NCBI RefSeq assembly: GCF_001522545.3
Contig: NC_031772.1
Span: 3,869,787 to 3,933,786 of the forward strand
From: Parus major
Taxonomy: Eukaryota > Chordata > Aves > Passeriformes > Paridae
Direction: 5' to 3'
Length of the DNA: 64,000 nt
Part shown: piece after piece, positions 22,916 through 33,545 of the stretch
Layout: each line of letters opens with the position of its first letter
Position numbering within the stretch: the first letter of the stretch is position 1
The notes under the pieces: generated by a model
The model's input: only the letters and a program-made list of their open reading frames with translations
Database searches by the model: none
What the model was told of the DNA's origin: nothing
Position numbers and translations under genes: made by a program

Positions 22916-25900
22916 CTGAAAGAAGGGAGACTGAAGATTAATGCATTCCCCTTTGCCCCTCTCTCAGGCATCTTTAGAAAAATATTTATAGCAAACTAGG
23001 GTGCTCTCCAAGTTAACATGGTCTTGCATAAAACATTTGGTCCTCATAGAATTTTCAGTAGTAAATTGTTTCCAAAATGTGCAAACATCACTGGTCTCAC
23101 AGTGAATTATTTTTAACGTGCTTCACATTTGTCTGACGATCAGATAATAACCAACACGTGGTAATAATAAGCCTGCAAAATCCTCTTGGAGGATGAGGGC
23201 ATCTGACACATGAAAAATAAAAGTCAAAATTAAACTGTGATAATATTAAAGTACACTGACTCTTGTATATAGCCAAATACCTCTAAGTTACAGAGTTGAA
23301 GAATACAGCCAGTGCCAGGCAACAGTTTTGGGGTGTGTGTATCAGTTTGTGTGAGTGCATGTTACAGATAAGAACTGTGCAAATTGCATTTCCAACCTCA
23401 GCTCGGGATGTGTGAGCATGTGTTACCACCCAAACCAAAATTACAGCTGTCATATTATGGGAAATATTTCCAGATCTCTCAGAAGAGCTTTCCAAAGAGG
23501 ATTGTGCTCTTTTTTCTTTTTTTTCCTTCCCCCTCATGTTGAGGAGGAGTCTCATGACACTCACTTTGGACCTGTTTAATTTCATGTTGGTGATCCCTGT
23601 GTCTGCACAGTCCTTGGGGTGGGGGCGGGGGCTCCAACACCCCGGGGTGTTCCGGGAACAGATGCCACGATCCACCTTGTGCCAACAAGGATTAGCATGA
23701 AGGGGATGTGATTTGAATCCGTGGCACCTCAAATCCTGGAGAAACATCTGCTTCCCTTATCATACAGCCCTTAGAAATTACAGGAAGGAAAAACCCACAC
23801 CTGAAAGGGAGCTGTGAGTACAGTTTGGGAGTTTCTCTGTGCAAAAACCTGTTCTCAAACAGGGAATAACTGCACTGTTGCTTTCACAGATCCCTTCAGT
23901 GTCAGGATCTGTCACAGAGGTGATGCTTTGCTGGTGACCCTGCAGTAACTGAGCTCTGAGTGAAAGCAGGGCAACCCTGAAAAGTACAGTTCTTTCAGGA
24001 GAGCAATAGCTCAGCAATAAATGTGTAAATGAAATGTATGTAATGTGTGCATATCTAGCTCTAGAAATGTATGTATGATAAAAAAAACCCACAGTATTTT
24101 CACACATACATTTTTTCTTATAAAATTACAAGTGACTGCTATTCTGCAGGGTTTCCCTTACTCAGATTCCTGTTCTGAAGGCAAGTGCAGGGCACTGACT
24201 TATCAATCTGAAAAGGTTCTTTCTTCTCCAACCCTTCAGAGTACATGTATATACCAAAAATGACAAAGTCATCTGTAACTAATAACAGCATCTGTTAAAT
24301 GAGACAGACTGTCAGAGTTAAATTAAAAATACTCAGAATAGCCCTTCACATTTTGTTGTCATAAAATTGTACCTGCAATTAAATTGTGGATTAAGATGCT
24401 AATGAGCCACCTGATTTGCATGTGCAATCAGATTAGCATGTAAATATCAGCTTCTTGCAGGCACTAACACATATATGACTACCTGAGTGTGCCTGCAAAT
24501 CAAGCTGCTGCAGTCAGGCCCAAGCTAGCAGATGTAAAGGTGTGTTAATCACACTGCTGGAACGTTGGTGTCCCTGGATTTGTGGCTTCCAGAAGTGCTG
24601 GGTGCTCCTGGCTGGTGTGTGAGCAGCAGGTGCTGCCCTGCAGTGGCAGCACCCAGGGGAGAGACCTTACAGCACATCAGGATTTTAGAGTTTTTCTGAC
24701 ATTGCTCTCAAGGTGCTGGTTCTGTCCCTGGGATCCAGTCTGGGCATTTGCCTGATCCAGTGGAAGTGGTGGAGAAGGTTTTTGCTGGCTCTGGCCACGC
24801 ACTGTGCCCCGGTCACTGTCCCCCACCTGTGTGCCTGTGGCTGTAAATCCACACCTGGATCCAGTGCCCCAGGGACAGCAGCCAGTGCTGCTGCCAGGGA
24901 TGTGCAGGGCTGAAGCAGCAGATGAGGGGATGCCTCTGCAAGATGCTGCTCTCCTGCTCATCGAGTTTACCTCCCTTGGGTGCCCTGGATAAATCACAGC
25001 TCCCATCTCCTGCAGTGCCAGGGCACACACACAGCCCTGCCCTGGCTTTAGAGAAGTGTGGGCAGCTCACACAGCTGAGAACTCCAGACAAGCCAAATTC
25101 ATTATTTTTGCTCAGCAGTCAGGCAGTTTTTGCACTCTGCAGTCTCTAGCAGTGCCCAAAGCAGGCAGCACAAATTAACACACCACAGGACACCTGAATG
25201 CAGCAGAGACTGAACGTCACTCTGAGTCCTGAGCCTCTGCAGAGACTCCAGGTAGGGATGCAAAGACTAAACCTTAGCTGCAGAACCTGAAATTAATTAA
25301 ATCTCAGCTAGGTTCAGCATTCAAACCAAAGCTCTAAAGTTTGGCCAGAACAATCTTAAGCACAAAAGGCAAATCCTCCCGGATGAGCCAGAACTTAATC
25401 ACTGTTTAGGAGATGAAGTGATTTGCTTTTGTTTCACAAGGATATTTGGGAAGTGTTCAAAACCCAGTCAGCTCTGAAAGCTGATACATATTTAACAAAC
25501 TTAATAGGTCCTGAGGCTGAGCAAACTTCAGCCAAACGGCTTTTAAAATGAAGCTCAGCAGTTCTAAAAATGAATCTGCTGGGAGAGAAGAGTTCAGAGA
25601 ACCTTACAGGAACCAAATTTCACATTGTCTTAGCTGGCACTGTAACAGATTTCTCTGTAATATATTCAGCATTTCTTGTCATCTCTGTGTAAACTGCTCT
25701 GTCTGTTTCTCTAGTTGCAGACTTATTTATTTTTTTAATTCACGACCCAGAGCACTTGGCCTGAAATAGATTTTTCATTATTTCAGGAAAGAATTGTGGG
25801 GGTTTATTCTGAAATTTGCTCTGTGCATCATCTCCTTTTTTTTTCTCACTCAATCAAACATCATTTTAAGCTGACTGTGAAAGGCCAACTAAGACATTAC
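22916..25900 (-). other. DACH2: DACH2 intron (2,985 bp)
   Basis: Separates the second DD2 exon from the acidic tail exon, with GT/AG ends. It contains a G-rich palindromic patch (23614-23651) and an AT-rich block with POU/octamer-like motifs (24330-24545). A GC-richer stretch follows (24560-25160), without recognisable coding or repeat identity. Confidence 0.85.
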
Positions 25901-26044
25901 CATTTAACATCCTGAGACCGTCACCTGATGTGGCCTGTTTGAGAGCCTGTTCCACTTGCTCTCTTCTCTTGGATTCAAATTCCAAAGCTTCCTGCAATTT
26001 TCTCTTTGCCTTCTTCTCTTTCTTCAAGCGTTTCTGAATTGTGG
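25901..26044 (-). CDS. DACH2: DACH2 coding exon: second half of DD2 coiled coil
   Basis: A 144-bp exon on the minus strand, phase 1 at both ends. It encodes TIQKRLKKEKKAKRKLQEAL, then EFESKRREQVEQALKQATSG, then DGLRMLN. The very basic stretch QKRLKKEKKAKRKLQEALEFE is a signature of the DACH C-terminal coiled coil, shared by DACH1 and DACH2. EFESKRREQVEQALKQAT followed by GLRML is the DACH2 version (DACH1 has EFETKRREQAEQTLKQA then SLRVL). The segment is a continuous charged helix suited to homo- or hetero-dimer contacts. Acceptor ATTCCAG precedes 26044; donor GTAATG follows 25901. The frame continues upstream into intron without a stop for some distance, but the splice sites and the family boundary fix the exon ends. 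Confidence 0.97.
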
Positions 26045-27405
26045 CTGGAATGTAAATACAGTGTAAGAATGCTTGACTGGGCACAATTAACAGATGATGG
26101 AGACAGTAAAAAATTAGTTTATGTTCCATATTCGAAGGTGCCGTCCTAGCTCGAGACCCCTCCGACAATAAATGTGTGCATGTAGTGGGGACCTGAAAGA
26201 AACAATTCTGAGGATGCTGATTACTGGTGAAATTCTCTCTGAAGTCAGGAGCCACCAAAGTCTGAATGACTGGAAGTTTTTGGTGAGTTAACTGGGATTC
26301 AGGAGGGGCACACTGTGCTGTCCTAAGGAGCTAAGTTTTGTTTCACAAAAATACACAGCCCCATTACACCTGGGTGATGCAACATTTCTGGACACTCACT
26401 GCAATTTCACAGTTTCAGCAGGATTTACTCCTTCACAATTCCACTGAGAGGTGCCCTTTGGTGCCTCTAAGTGAGACCTGGCACTGCAGACAGCTCCACA
26501 CACCCAATTTCCATTCAAAAAAGCACAGGAAGATAGGACTTGGCACCTATACTTTTGGTCTTATCTAGTTTTATCTTTCTGATTTCATGGATGTAATCTA
26601 GAAGTAGCTTTTGGCACATGAAGTGCTGTTCCCTTCCTTCAGATGCAGATCTGAATTTTAAAAAGAATAATAATACTGCCTCCTTTGCAACAGCACAGCG
26701 AGAAATTCAGATTTACCAATTTAATTGCCTATTATTATCAAAAGCTTCTAACCAGTCATGGTTTTGTCTCAGAAGGCCCTGTTTAGGGTGTGCTACTGTA
26801 CCTCAATCTCCTGATGCAAAAAAAAAAAAAATATCTAGGACTATTGGCTTCAGAGCTTGCACTTGGGCTGACAATTTCTCACAGCATTATTTTGTTGTGC
26901 TGGAGTTCTCTACAAGACAATGTGAGCAGCACTGAAGCTGCAGAAATGTGGGCTAGGGAAGTAATGACAAAAATCACCTAAATACCCAAATTAGAGCTGT
27001 ATCTTTCTCACAGTAAGACTGATGATTCCCAGTGCTTGGAGGGTAACAGCAGAAACAAAAAGAAATTAAAGCTGTCAAATGAAGAAATCGAGCTGGGAAT
27101 ACCTGGGCAGTGATGCCAATACACCTGAAAGCCATGAACTGGCCCAGCTTCCCTCCTCAGAACCTGCCAGAACTCTCTGGGGCCAGCTGCCCTACAGGTA
27201 ATAATCCTTCAGCCACTGTTCTTTCTGCTTGGAGAAATGTGTGCTTCGTTCTGGTTTGATGGAATTGAAATCTTTCATTCCCAGTGCAGGTCCACTGCTG
27301 CATTACACTGGAGAATGAGTGTCAGCTAACTTGGTGGCTCCAGCTGGAAATGCCAGAGGCTTACACATCTCATAGATACCTAAAATCCACGTTTCACTCA
27401 CTCAC
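26045..27405 (-). other. DACH2: DACH2 intron (1,361 bp)
   Basis: Separates the two DD2 coiled-coil exons. GT/AG ends fit, and phase 1 is preserved. Apart from a 13-base A-run (about 26819-26831) I see nothing identifiable in it. Confidence 0.9.
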
Positions 27406-27553
27406 CTCTGCTTTGCAGCTCAGCTGTGAGTTGCCTTTCCAAGCTCTCTCGTAGTTCTCGCTCTCTACAAAGCTCCATCTTTAACTCTTTCTTTTCCTGC
27501 TGTATCTGCTTTTCCTGGACTCTTGCATTGTCCACAGCCACTTTCAGCAGGCC
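27406..27553 (-). CDS. DACH2: DACH2 coding exon: first half of DD2 coiled coil
   Basis: A 148-bp exon on the minus strand: GLLKVAVDNARVQEKQIQQE, then KKELKMELCRERELRESLER, then QLTAELQSR. It follows VETLLTNIQ directly and enters the Dachbox-C/DD2 coiled coil, a long charged amphipathic helix rich in Glu, Lys, Arg and Gln. It starts in phase 0 and ends in phase 1. GLLKVAxDNARxQEKQ is near invariant in DACH proteins. Gln-Gln-Glu-Lys-Lys and the ending AELQSR favour DACH2 over DACH1, which has a Met-Glu-Gln-Lys-Asn type ending here. One detail differs from the mammalian sequence I remember: Cys in MELCRERE where mammals have Tyr. Acceptor GTTTTAG precedes 27553; donor GTGAGT follows 27406. Confidence 0.97.
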
Positions 27554-28074
27554 CTAAAACACACACAGATGCACGATCTGAAAACACCATTTTCTTTCAG
27601 CAGTGACAAAATTCATCCATTTGTTTCTTTTACACCCTCTAGGAAAACAGAAAGATTGGAAGCAGGAACCTACAGACCTGGAGCACAACTGGGCATTGGA
27701 AGTAGCTAATGCTGGAGTTATAGATGAGGAATTTTGTGGCTTGGAATCATTCAGTACAGCTTGGGCTAATTTGGTTACACACACAGTGCCATGACTCTGC
27801 TCACCTCAATAACTGCAGAGAGAAGCACTGCAGGAATAATGAGAATGATGAATTTCAATATGACCATTACTGCCAATTATTAAGTGAAATATAGAACGTA
27901 TGAAACCCTTCCATGACTGGTAACGCCAGGGAGAGAGGAAACCTAAGCACCACATTAAATAAAAGAGATGAGAAACCACAAATACAAAATAGTTTCTAAA
28001 ACTTTTTTTAAGAGTGCAAAAGAAACACATGTTATCTATCATGACATAACCTGGCCCTGTAGAGAAGAATTTAC
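27554..28074 (-). other. DACH2: DACH2 intron (521 bp)
   Basis: A short phase-0 intron between TLLTNIQ and GLLKVA, the shortest intron of the gene in this window. The GTAAAT donor and TTTTAG acceptor are both good. No repeat or other element is recognised. Confidence 0.92.
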
Positions 28075-28220
28075 CTGAATGTTGGTTAATAGTGTTTCTA
28101 CTGATGAAAGACCATCAGCAAAAAGAAATGGCGCCGGAAATCCAGGAGGCAAGGCCTGTCCAGCCAGTTGGACTTTATCTAAGGTTGGTTTCATTATTGG
28201 AATGGCAATTTGGACCTCTT
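28075..28220 (-). CDS. DACH2: DACH2 coding exon: LPPGFP segment leading into DD2
   Basis: A 146-bp exon on the minus strand encoding EVQIAIPIMKPTLDKVQLAG, then QALPPGFPAPFLFADGLSS, then VETLLTNIQ. The first two bases (AA) complete a Glu codon with the G left by the upstream exon; the exon ends in phase 0. The pattern LDKxxL..GQxLPPGFPxPFxFxDGLSSxETLLTNIQ is diagnostic for vertebrate DACH1/DACH2, and IPIMKPTLDK is closer to DACH2. This is the start of the conserved C-terminal region that mediates protein-protein contacts, for example with EYA cofactors in the family literature. Acceptor TCTTTACAG precedes 28220; donor GTAAAT follows 28075. A 521-bp intron separates it from the next exon, while 29.6 kb separates it from the exon upstream. 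Confidence 0.97.
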
Positions 28221-29107
28221 CTGTAAAGACAGGTTTAAAAGTGACATCAGAAAGCATTGGAAATATAGGTGATTGTAATTTCTAGAAACTAGCATTTTGT
28301 TTATCTGGAAGTCAAAATACAAGTGCGTTAGTAAAATCAACATCGTTTCAGTCTTTGGGCAGCTGGGACTGTTGCCAAGGCAAGTTGGCAAAATAGTACA
28401 GAACAATAATCAATACAGTGAGACTATAACACAGCTGTAATGGAGTACAGACTATTATATCTCAAATTCTACAGAATTATACCACAGAATTATAACAGTA
28501 TTACGCAGTTCATTAAACCCGAATGACCTGTCTTCATTCTATCATGTTTGCCATTCTGTGATGTGCATTTTTTGTTGCTATAACCTTGGTAAAATTCTAA
28601 TCAAGGAATGTATCACACCTCTTTACTCCTTTACCTCTCCCCTGCCCGTGCTCAGCAGTAAATAATCTCCACTGAGTCATCCATCCCCTCTGCCAGCACT
28701 GCACGGAACTGGAGCAGCTCCTGCAGGGAGAAAACTGGGGGCTGGCAGCTTCCCCTTCCCTCCCTCCTTCAAATCCATGGGGTGGGTATGGATCAAGCTG
28801 TGCACACACAGCTCAAATGTGTATCCAGAAAGAAACAATGGTAGAAATTGTGTTTCTGAAGAATCCCTTCCATTTGGTGAGGAATCAGTGCTACCACCAA
28901 TGAACTGCCATTTTTGAACAGAATACTTAAAGGATCTTTTAGGACAGTAGATGTAGCTCATTCTCTCAGATCCCTGTGAGAACTTCTTCCCACATATTCA
29001 TTTTAATTGCTGAAAACTACACAATTAAAACCTAGCTGTCTCTGAAGCCAAACTTTGTACAATTCTTTCACTCTGAAATGCTAAAAAAATACTTCTGTGC
29101 AGTATTC

Positions 29108-29109
<2 letters not shown>

Positions 29110-29159
<50 letters not shown>

Positions 29160-29199
29160 GTATGTACACACACACATATATACATATATACATAAATAT
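29110..29199. repeat. Compound TC / TA / CA microsatellite
   Basis: About 17 TC units, then TA units, then GTATG, CA and TATACA units, over 90 bases. It lies in the large intron about 0.9 kb from the LPPGFP exon. The array is long and nearly perfect at its TC end, so length variation is expected. Confidence 0.97.
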
Positions 29200-32100
29200 C
29201 ATGTTCCTGGACTTGCAGAAATCATGGTGAGTGTCTGCCCAGCACCTGCCTTTCAGTGAAGCCTGTGATCCCTGCCCTGGCCATGAGCTCCTGATGCCAG
29301 TGTTCACCCAGGACAGCTGCACAGCCAGCCCCCAGAGTTTCATCTGTCAAGTGCCTTGGTCATAATAAAGCCTGAAGTTACAATTAGACCACACCATGTT
29401 CAAAAGGTCTCCTTCTCCCAATCCTGTTTTTAAGGAATAAACAACTTAAAAAGAATCTGACAACTAATTAACCCAGGGTGTCTCCACAGCAGCACTATTT
29501 TCTGGTGTAACACACTCCAGGAGCCTCCATCGAGCTGCACTTTTTGCATCCACCTGACAACAAACCAAAAGCATTAGCAGTTTTCAAGTATTCTTTGAAA
29601 TCTCTGGCTTGGGACTATTTTGTCTTTCCTCTGTGAGTTCATTAAATGGAACATCTTCCTAATGATTTTTCAGGACCAATAACAAAAGCCAGTAACCTCT
29701 ACACATCCTCAGAGACAGCATTTTAGATGGAATTTAGGAGATCCATTTAAAAAAATCCCAACTCGAGTAACAAACTCAGACCACGAAGTTTGTGCTGATT
29801 CAGACACACCATTTCTCATATTTAAATATATCAGTGGCAGAGTTTTTAAAATAACCTGATTAGTTGTCGCACATGATGCCACACAGAAATAACAGCGAAG
29901 CCACGGAGTCACAAAAGACTAAACAGAAGTGGCATTTGAAAAAGAAAGCAATGCATGAAGTATGCATAACAAAACTGGAGCTGCTCTAACACCCCTAGAA
30001 ATCTCTGCTATTTGGAGATGAAAGTAATAACATTAAATTGGCCGAAAGGAAAATTACTATTGACTGTGAAGACAGGTTGCATGGTCTATGGTTTGTAATG
30101 CTACTGTACAGCAGATTGAAGTTTCAAAATAGTATTACTCTTCTTTAAAGAGATAGACACAGCTAAATTAGGTGCTGCTTGCTGCAGTGAGGATCAAATG
30201 CAAAAAGAATCATATTTCATCAGACCTAGTCAACACCAGGAAAATAAATAGAAATATAAGAGGTATGCAGGCAATGATTCATTTTGATAATCTGGCCCAA
30301 GAGAGACACATAGAGACAGCACACAGATCTAAGCTTCTACCAAAAGACAAATAGGACACAGAGGGTGGGAATTGGGATGACAGTGTAGCAGAGGTCACAT
30401 CGATTTTCAGCAGCAGTTTTCACACAGATGAGATAACCCTGGACTCTATTTGGCCCATTGTTCATATCCTACCTGTCCCAGAAGCAATAAATTTCCAAGT
30501 CCCAGAAAAAGGGCAGTAAAGAAGAAGGATTCTACTTATGACTTCTTATGATTAAGTTTTTGTGCTAACCAAACATGCTTTGCAGACCAAGGTCACATTG
30601 CATGTTAAAGTCTGTAATAGCTGAAACTAGAAGCAGCATATTATGTTTTAGCGTATATGGGTGGAAACTGTCAAACCATTCATCATTTTTTTTTTCTGAT
30701 TGAAATCACATTCTGCAAAGATGAATGATAAATGCATTAGAAATCTATTTCAATCTTGTAATAGGTCTTCACATCTGAACGGTGTCTACATCTTGCCCAT
30801 GCTCTGAATAAGTGCACAGTTAGGCAGAAATTTATTAGCTAGACTCGAGGAATCATAATTGGTAAAGCAATTAAAAGTGGCATGTGCTGGAAGCATTTCT
30901 TGGGGACTGTATCAAATGCATCTCTTTAATGGAAAAAAATAATGTTGATTTAAGGATTTTGATTTTAAACACCACTAAAAATATAAATGCTAAAAGCTGC
31001 ACTCACATATACAATACAACAGAATAAGCAAGAAATAAAGCCAAGACAGCTACAGTCTGACCAAGGACACAAACAACCTTTCTGATTATTGAAGCAAAGT
31101 GGGAACTACTTTTATCGAGCCTGTTTGTTAAACCTGCCATGCTTTATAAAAGCATTCAGGAATCCATTTAGAGTGCAGTCTTTTTATTTTAATTTCTAGC
31201 TGACATCCAGATGAATAGATGAAAGTAAGAATTATACTGCAGAGCAAAGAAATACACAGTAAACACTAACAGTGAATGGAGTATCATCCTAGGAAAGCAC
31301 ACAGAAATCTGCTAGGAAGTTTCTTGCTCTTAATTCAATATGCTGAAGTATTTCATCTTCTGTCTTCTGCCTAAATTGCAGGAGCAGGGATTGGCAAACG
31401 AAGCATCAACCTCCAGACTGAGCACAGTGCTGGGAACGTGGGGAACGTGAATTGCTCCCTGCACAGCCCAAACCAACAGGCACTTTTATTTGCCAGCTGG
31501 TTTATTTTCCTTCAGAAGGCATGTTTTGAAACCCATCAGCCCTGATCCACTTGACATGCCACATCCCTCCCAAAACAAGGGAGAAAATGGTGAAGGTACC
31601 ATTTACACTGGTTTGACCACCAAGTTATTTCCTCTCATGTACTTTATATACCTGGAGCTGTATGAGCACCTCCAACAGCTCACAGAATACAACTCCTGCA
31701 TTAAATAAATATGTAGCATATGGAGAGAGAGAAACAATTTATACAGGATTTACAGTTACTAACCTCTTAGTTCCTAACCAAGACTTTTGATCCCAGAAAC
31801 GCTTCAGGCAGGGATAAGAAGATGGTTTTGGACATAGATGGTAGCTGGGTCACTCCTTTTCCCTGCCTGTGGCATAAAATTCAGAAACCCAAGGACTAAA
31901 GTGGTTTATTACAAATATAATTCTTTGAGTTTCATACCTGACTGATGGGGATTACATTTAATGGCCCATAGTTACAGAACAGCCTGGATACTCTAATGGA
32001 CCTCTTTGACTTTTAATAAAATAAAGCAGAGGATCTGCAACATCAGCTAGGTTGTCTGTGTGACTCATCTCTAAAAGTAGAATATGTATATGAAATACCA

Positions 32101-33025
32101 TTATTTGCCCAAAGACCTGACAGAATCATCCAAACTGATTTATCTTCATGGTGGCAAGAGGGACCCTGACTTCCAGCTCTACAACTTCACAACAGGGACA
32201 GGTGTTGTCCAAACGTGGGTATTGTAATACAATTAGGGCTAAAATTCTAATTTTTGACTGCACAATCAGTTTTCTGAAATAGACTTCTTATTTTAATTTT
32301 AAATCTTGGCAACTTCTGTATTGCTTAACTAGAAGCTAGGTTGGGTTTTCTATTTTAAAGCAAAACAAGTATGAAAAGCTGTAATCTGAAGCATTGTTTA
32401 ATTCAGGTGGTTTTTATTTCTCATTCCACAAGGGCAGGGTTACCTGTCTTCCATGTCTTAATAACTTCCAAAATCCTCCATCACCCTCTTGACTTTTTTT
32501 CCCCTCATTCATTGGTGCTCTGCCAGGAGCTGAGACTCCTGATCATCAGTGAGAAAAGAGATGCCTCCTCTAAACCAGGCACCAGTCAGAAATTTACTGC
32601 TTTAACCTTGTGATTCAGGTGCCAAATTTAAAGTCACTGCTGTTTTTCTTAATTACAGCCCCCGAATGAACGGGGTCAATGAATGCAATTGAGGAGCAGC
32701 TGATTAATCCAGTGCAGTACTTTAAAAATCAGATTTCATTTCGTTTTCGAGTGACTGATACAAGTGTTGTTCACTACTGAGCTTTGCCAAGAAAAAAATT
32801 CCCTCTAAGAACAGTATCTAACAATTAAATACACATTTCCTACACATTTCCACACTGCCTTCAAATCTTCTAGAAACAACCAGAGAACAGGACCATCAAC
32901 TGTGCTCCACTTATCTGTGTCCAAGCAGGTTCTCACCTGTGCACTCTGAAATCACTCCATTGTGTCCTGAACAAATGTTCAATAAAACTTTCTCACTGTT
33001 TTCAACACAGCAGGAAAATGCAGGC

Positions 33026-33545
33026 CACAGAACCATGGAATTGTTGGGAGGTTGGGGAAGAGCTGTAGGATTATTGAGTTTAATTGTTCTCCCAGCCCTG
33101 CCAGGGTCACCACTGACCGTGTCCCCAGGTGCCACATGCACGTGGCTTTTGAATCCTTCCAGGGATGGACTGGACTCCACCAGTGCCCTGGGCAGCTGTG
33201 CTAGGGTTGCACAGCCCTTTCCATGGAGGAATTTTTGCACTGTCCAACCTGAGCCTCCCCTGGCACAGCTCAAAGCTGTTCCCCTGTTCCCTGGGGGCAG
33301 AGCCCGATCCCCCGGCTGTCCCCTCCTGGCAGGGACTTGTGCAGAGCCAGGAGGTCCCTCCTGAGCCTCCTTTTCTCCAGGCTGAGCCCCTTTCCCAGCT
33401 CCCTCAGGAATTCTCCAGCCCCTTCCCAGCTCTGTTCCCTTCCCTGGACACGTTCCAGCCCCTCAAAATCCCTCTTGTCCTGAGTGGTCCCGAGGTGCCC
33501 CAGCAGTGCCCTGATCCCCCTGGACACCGTTCCTGAGCTCAGCAA
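33026..33545 (-). repeat. CR1 LINE fragment, longer copy
   Basis: A diverged, 5'-truncated CR1 copy of about 520 bp in minus orientation. Recognisable blocks include GGCCACAGAACCATGGAAT at the 3' end, CCAGGGATGGACTGGACTCC, then CTGGGCAGCTGTGC, and TTTTCTCCAGGCTGAGCCCC with TTCCCAGCTCCCTCAG further in. Its GC-rich composition stands out from the AT-rich intron. Several overlapping open frames here are by-products of this repeat. Confidence 0.88.

Noticed and set aside
25866..26258. A 130-codon minus-strand frame that contains the DD2 exon and extends both ways
   Set aside because: Only the part at 25901-26044 is coding. Consensus acceptor and donor bound it, and the extensions lack DACH similarity.
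32911..33545. Overlapping open frames of 91-141 codons on both strands
   Set aside because: They fall on a 5'-truncated CR1 fragment and are not in the frame of a recognisable CR1 protein.
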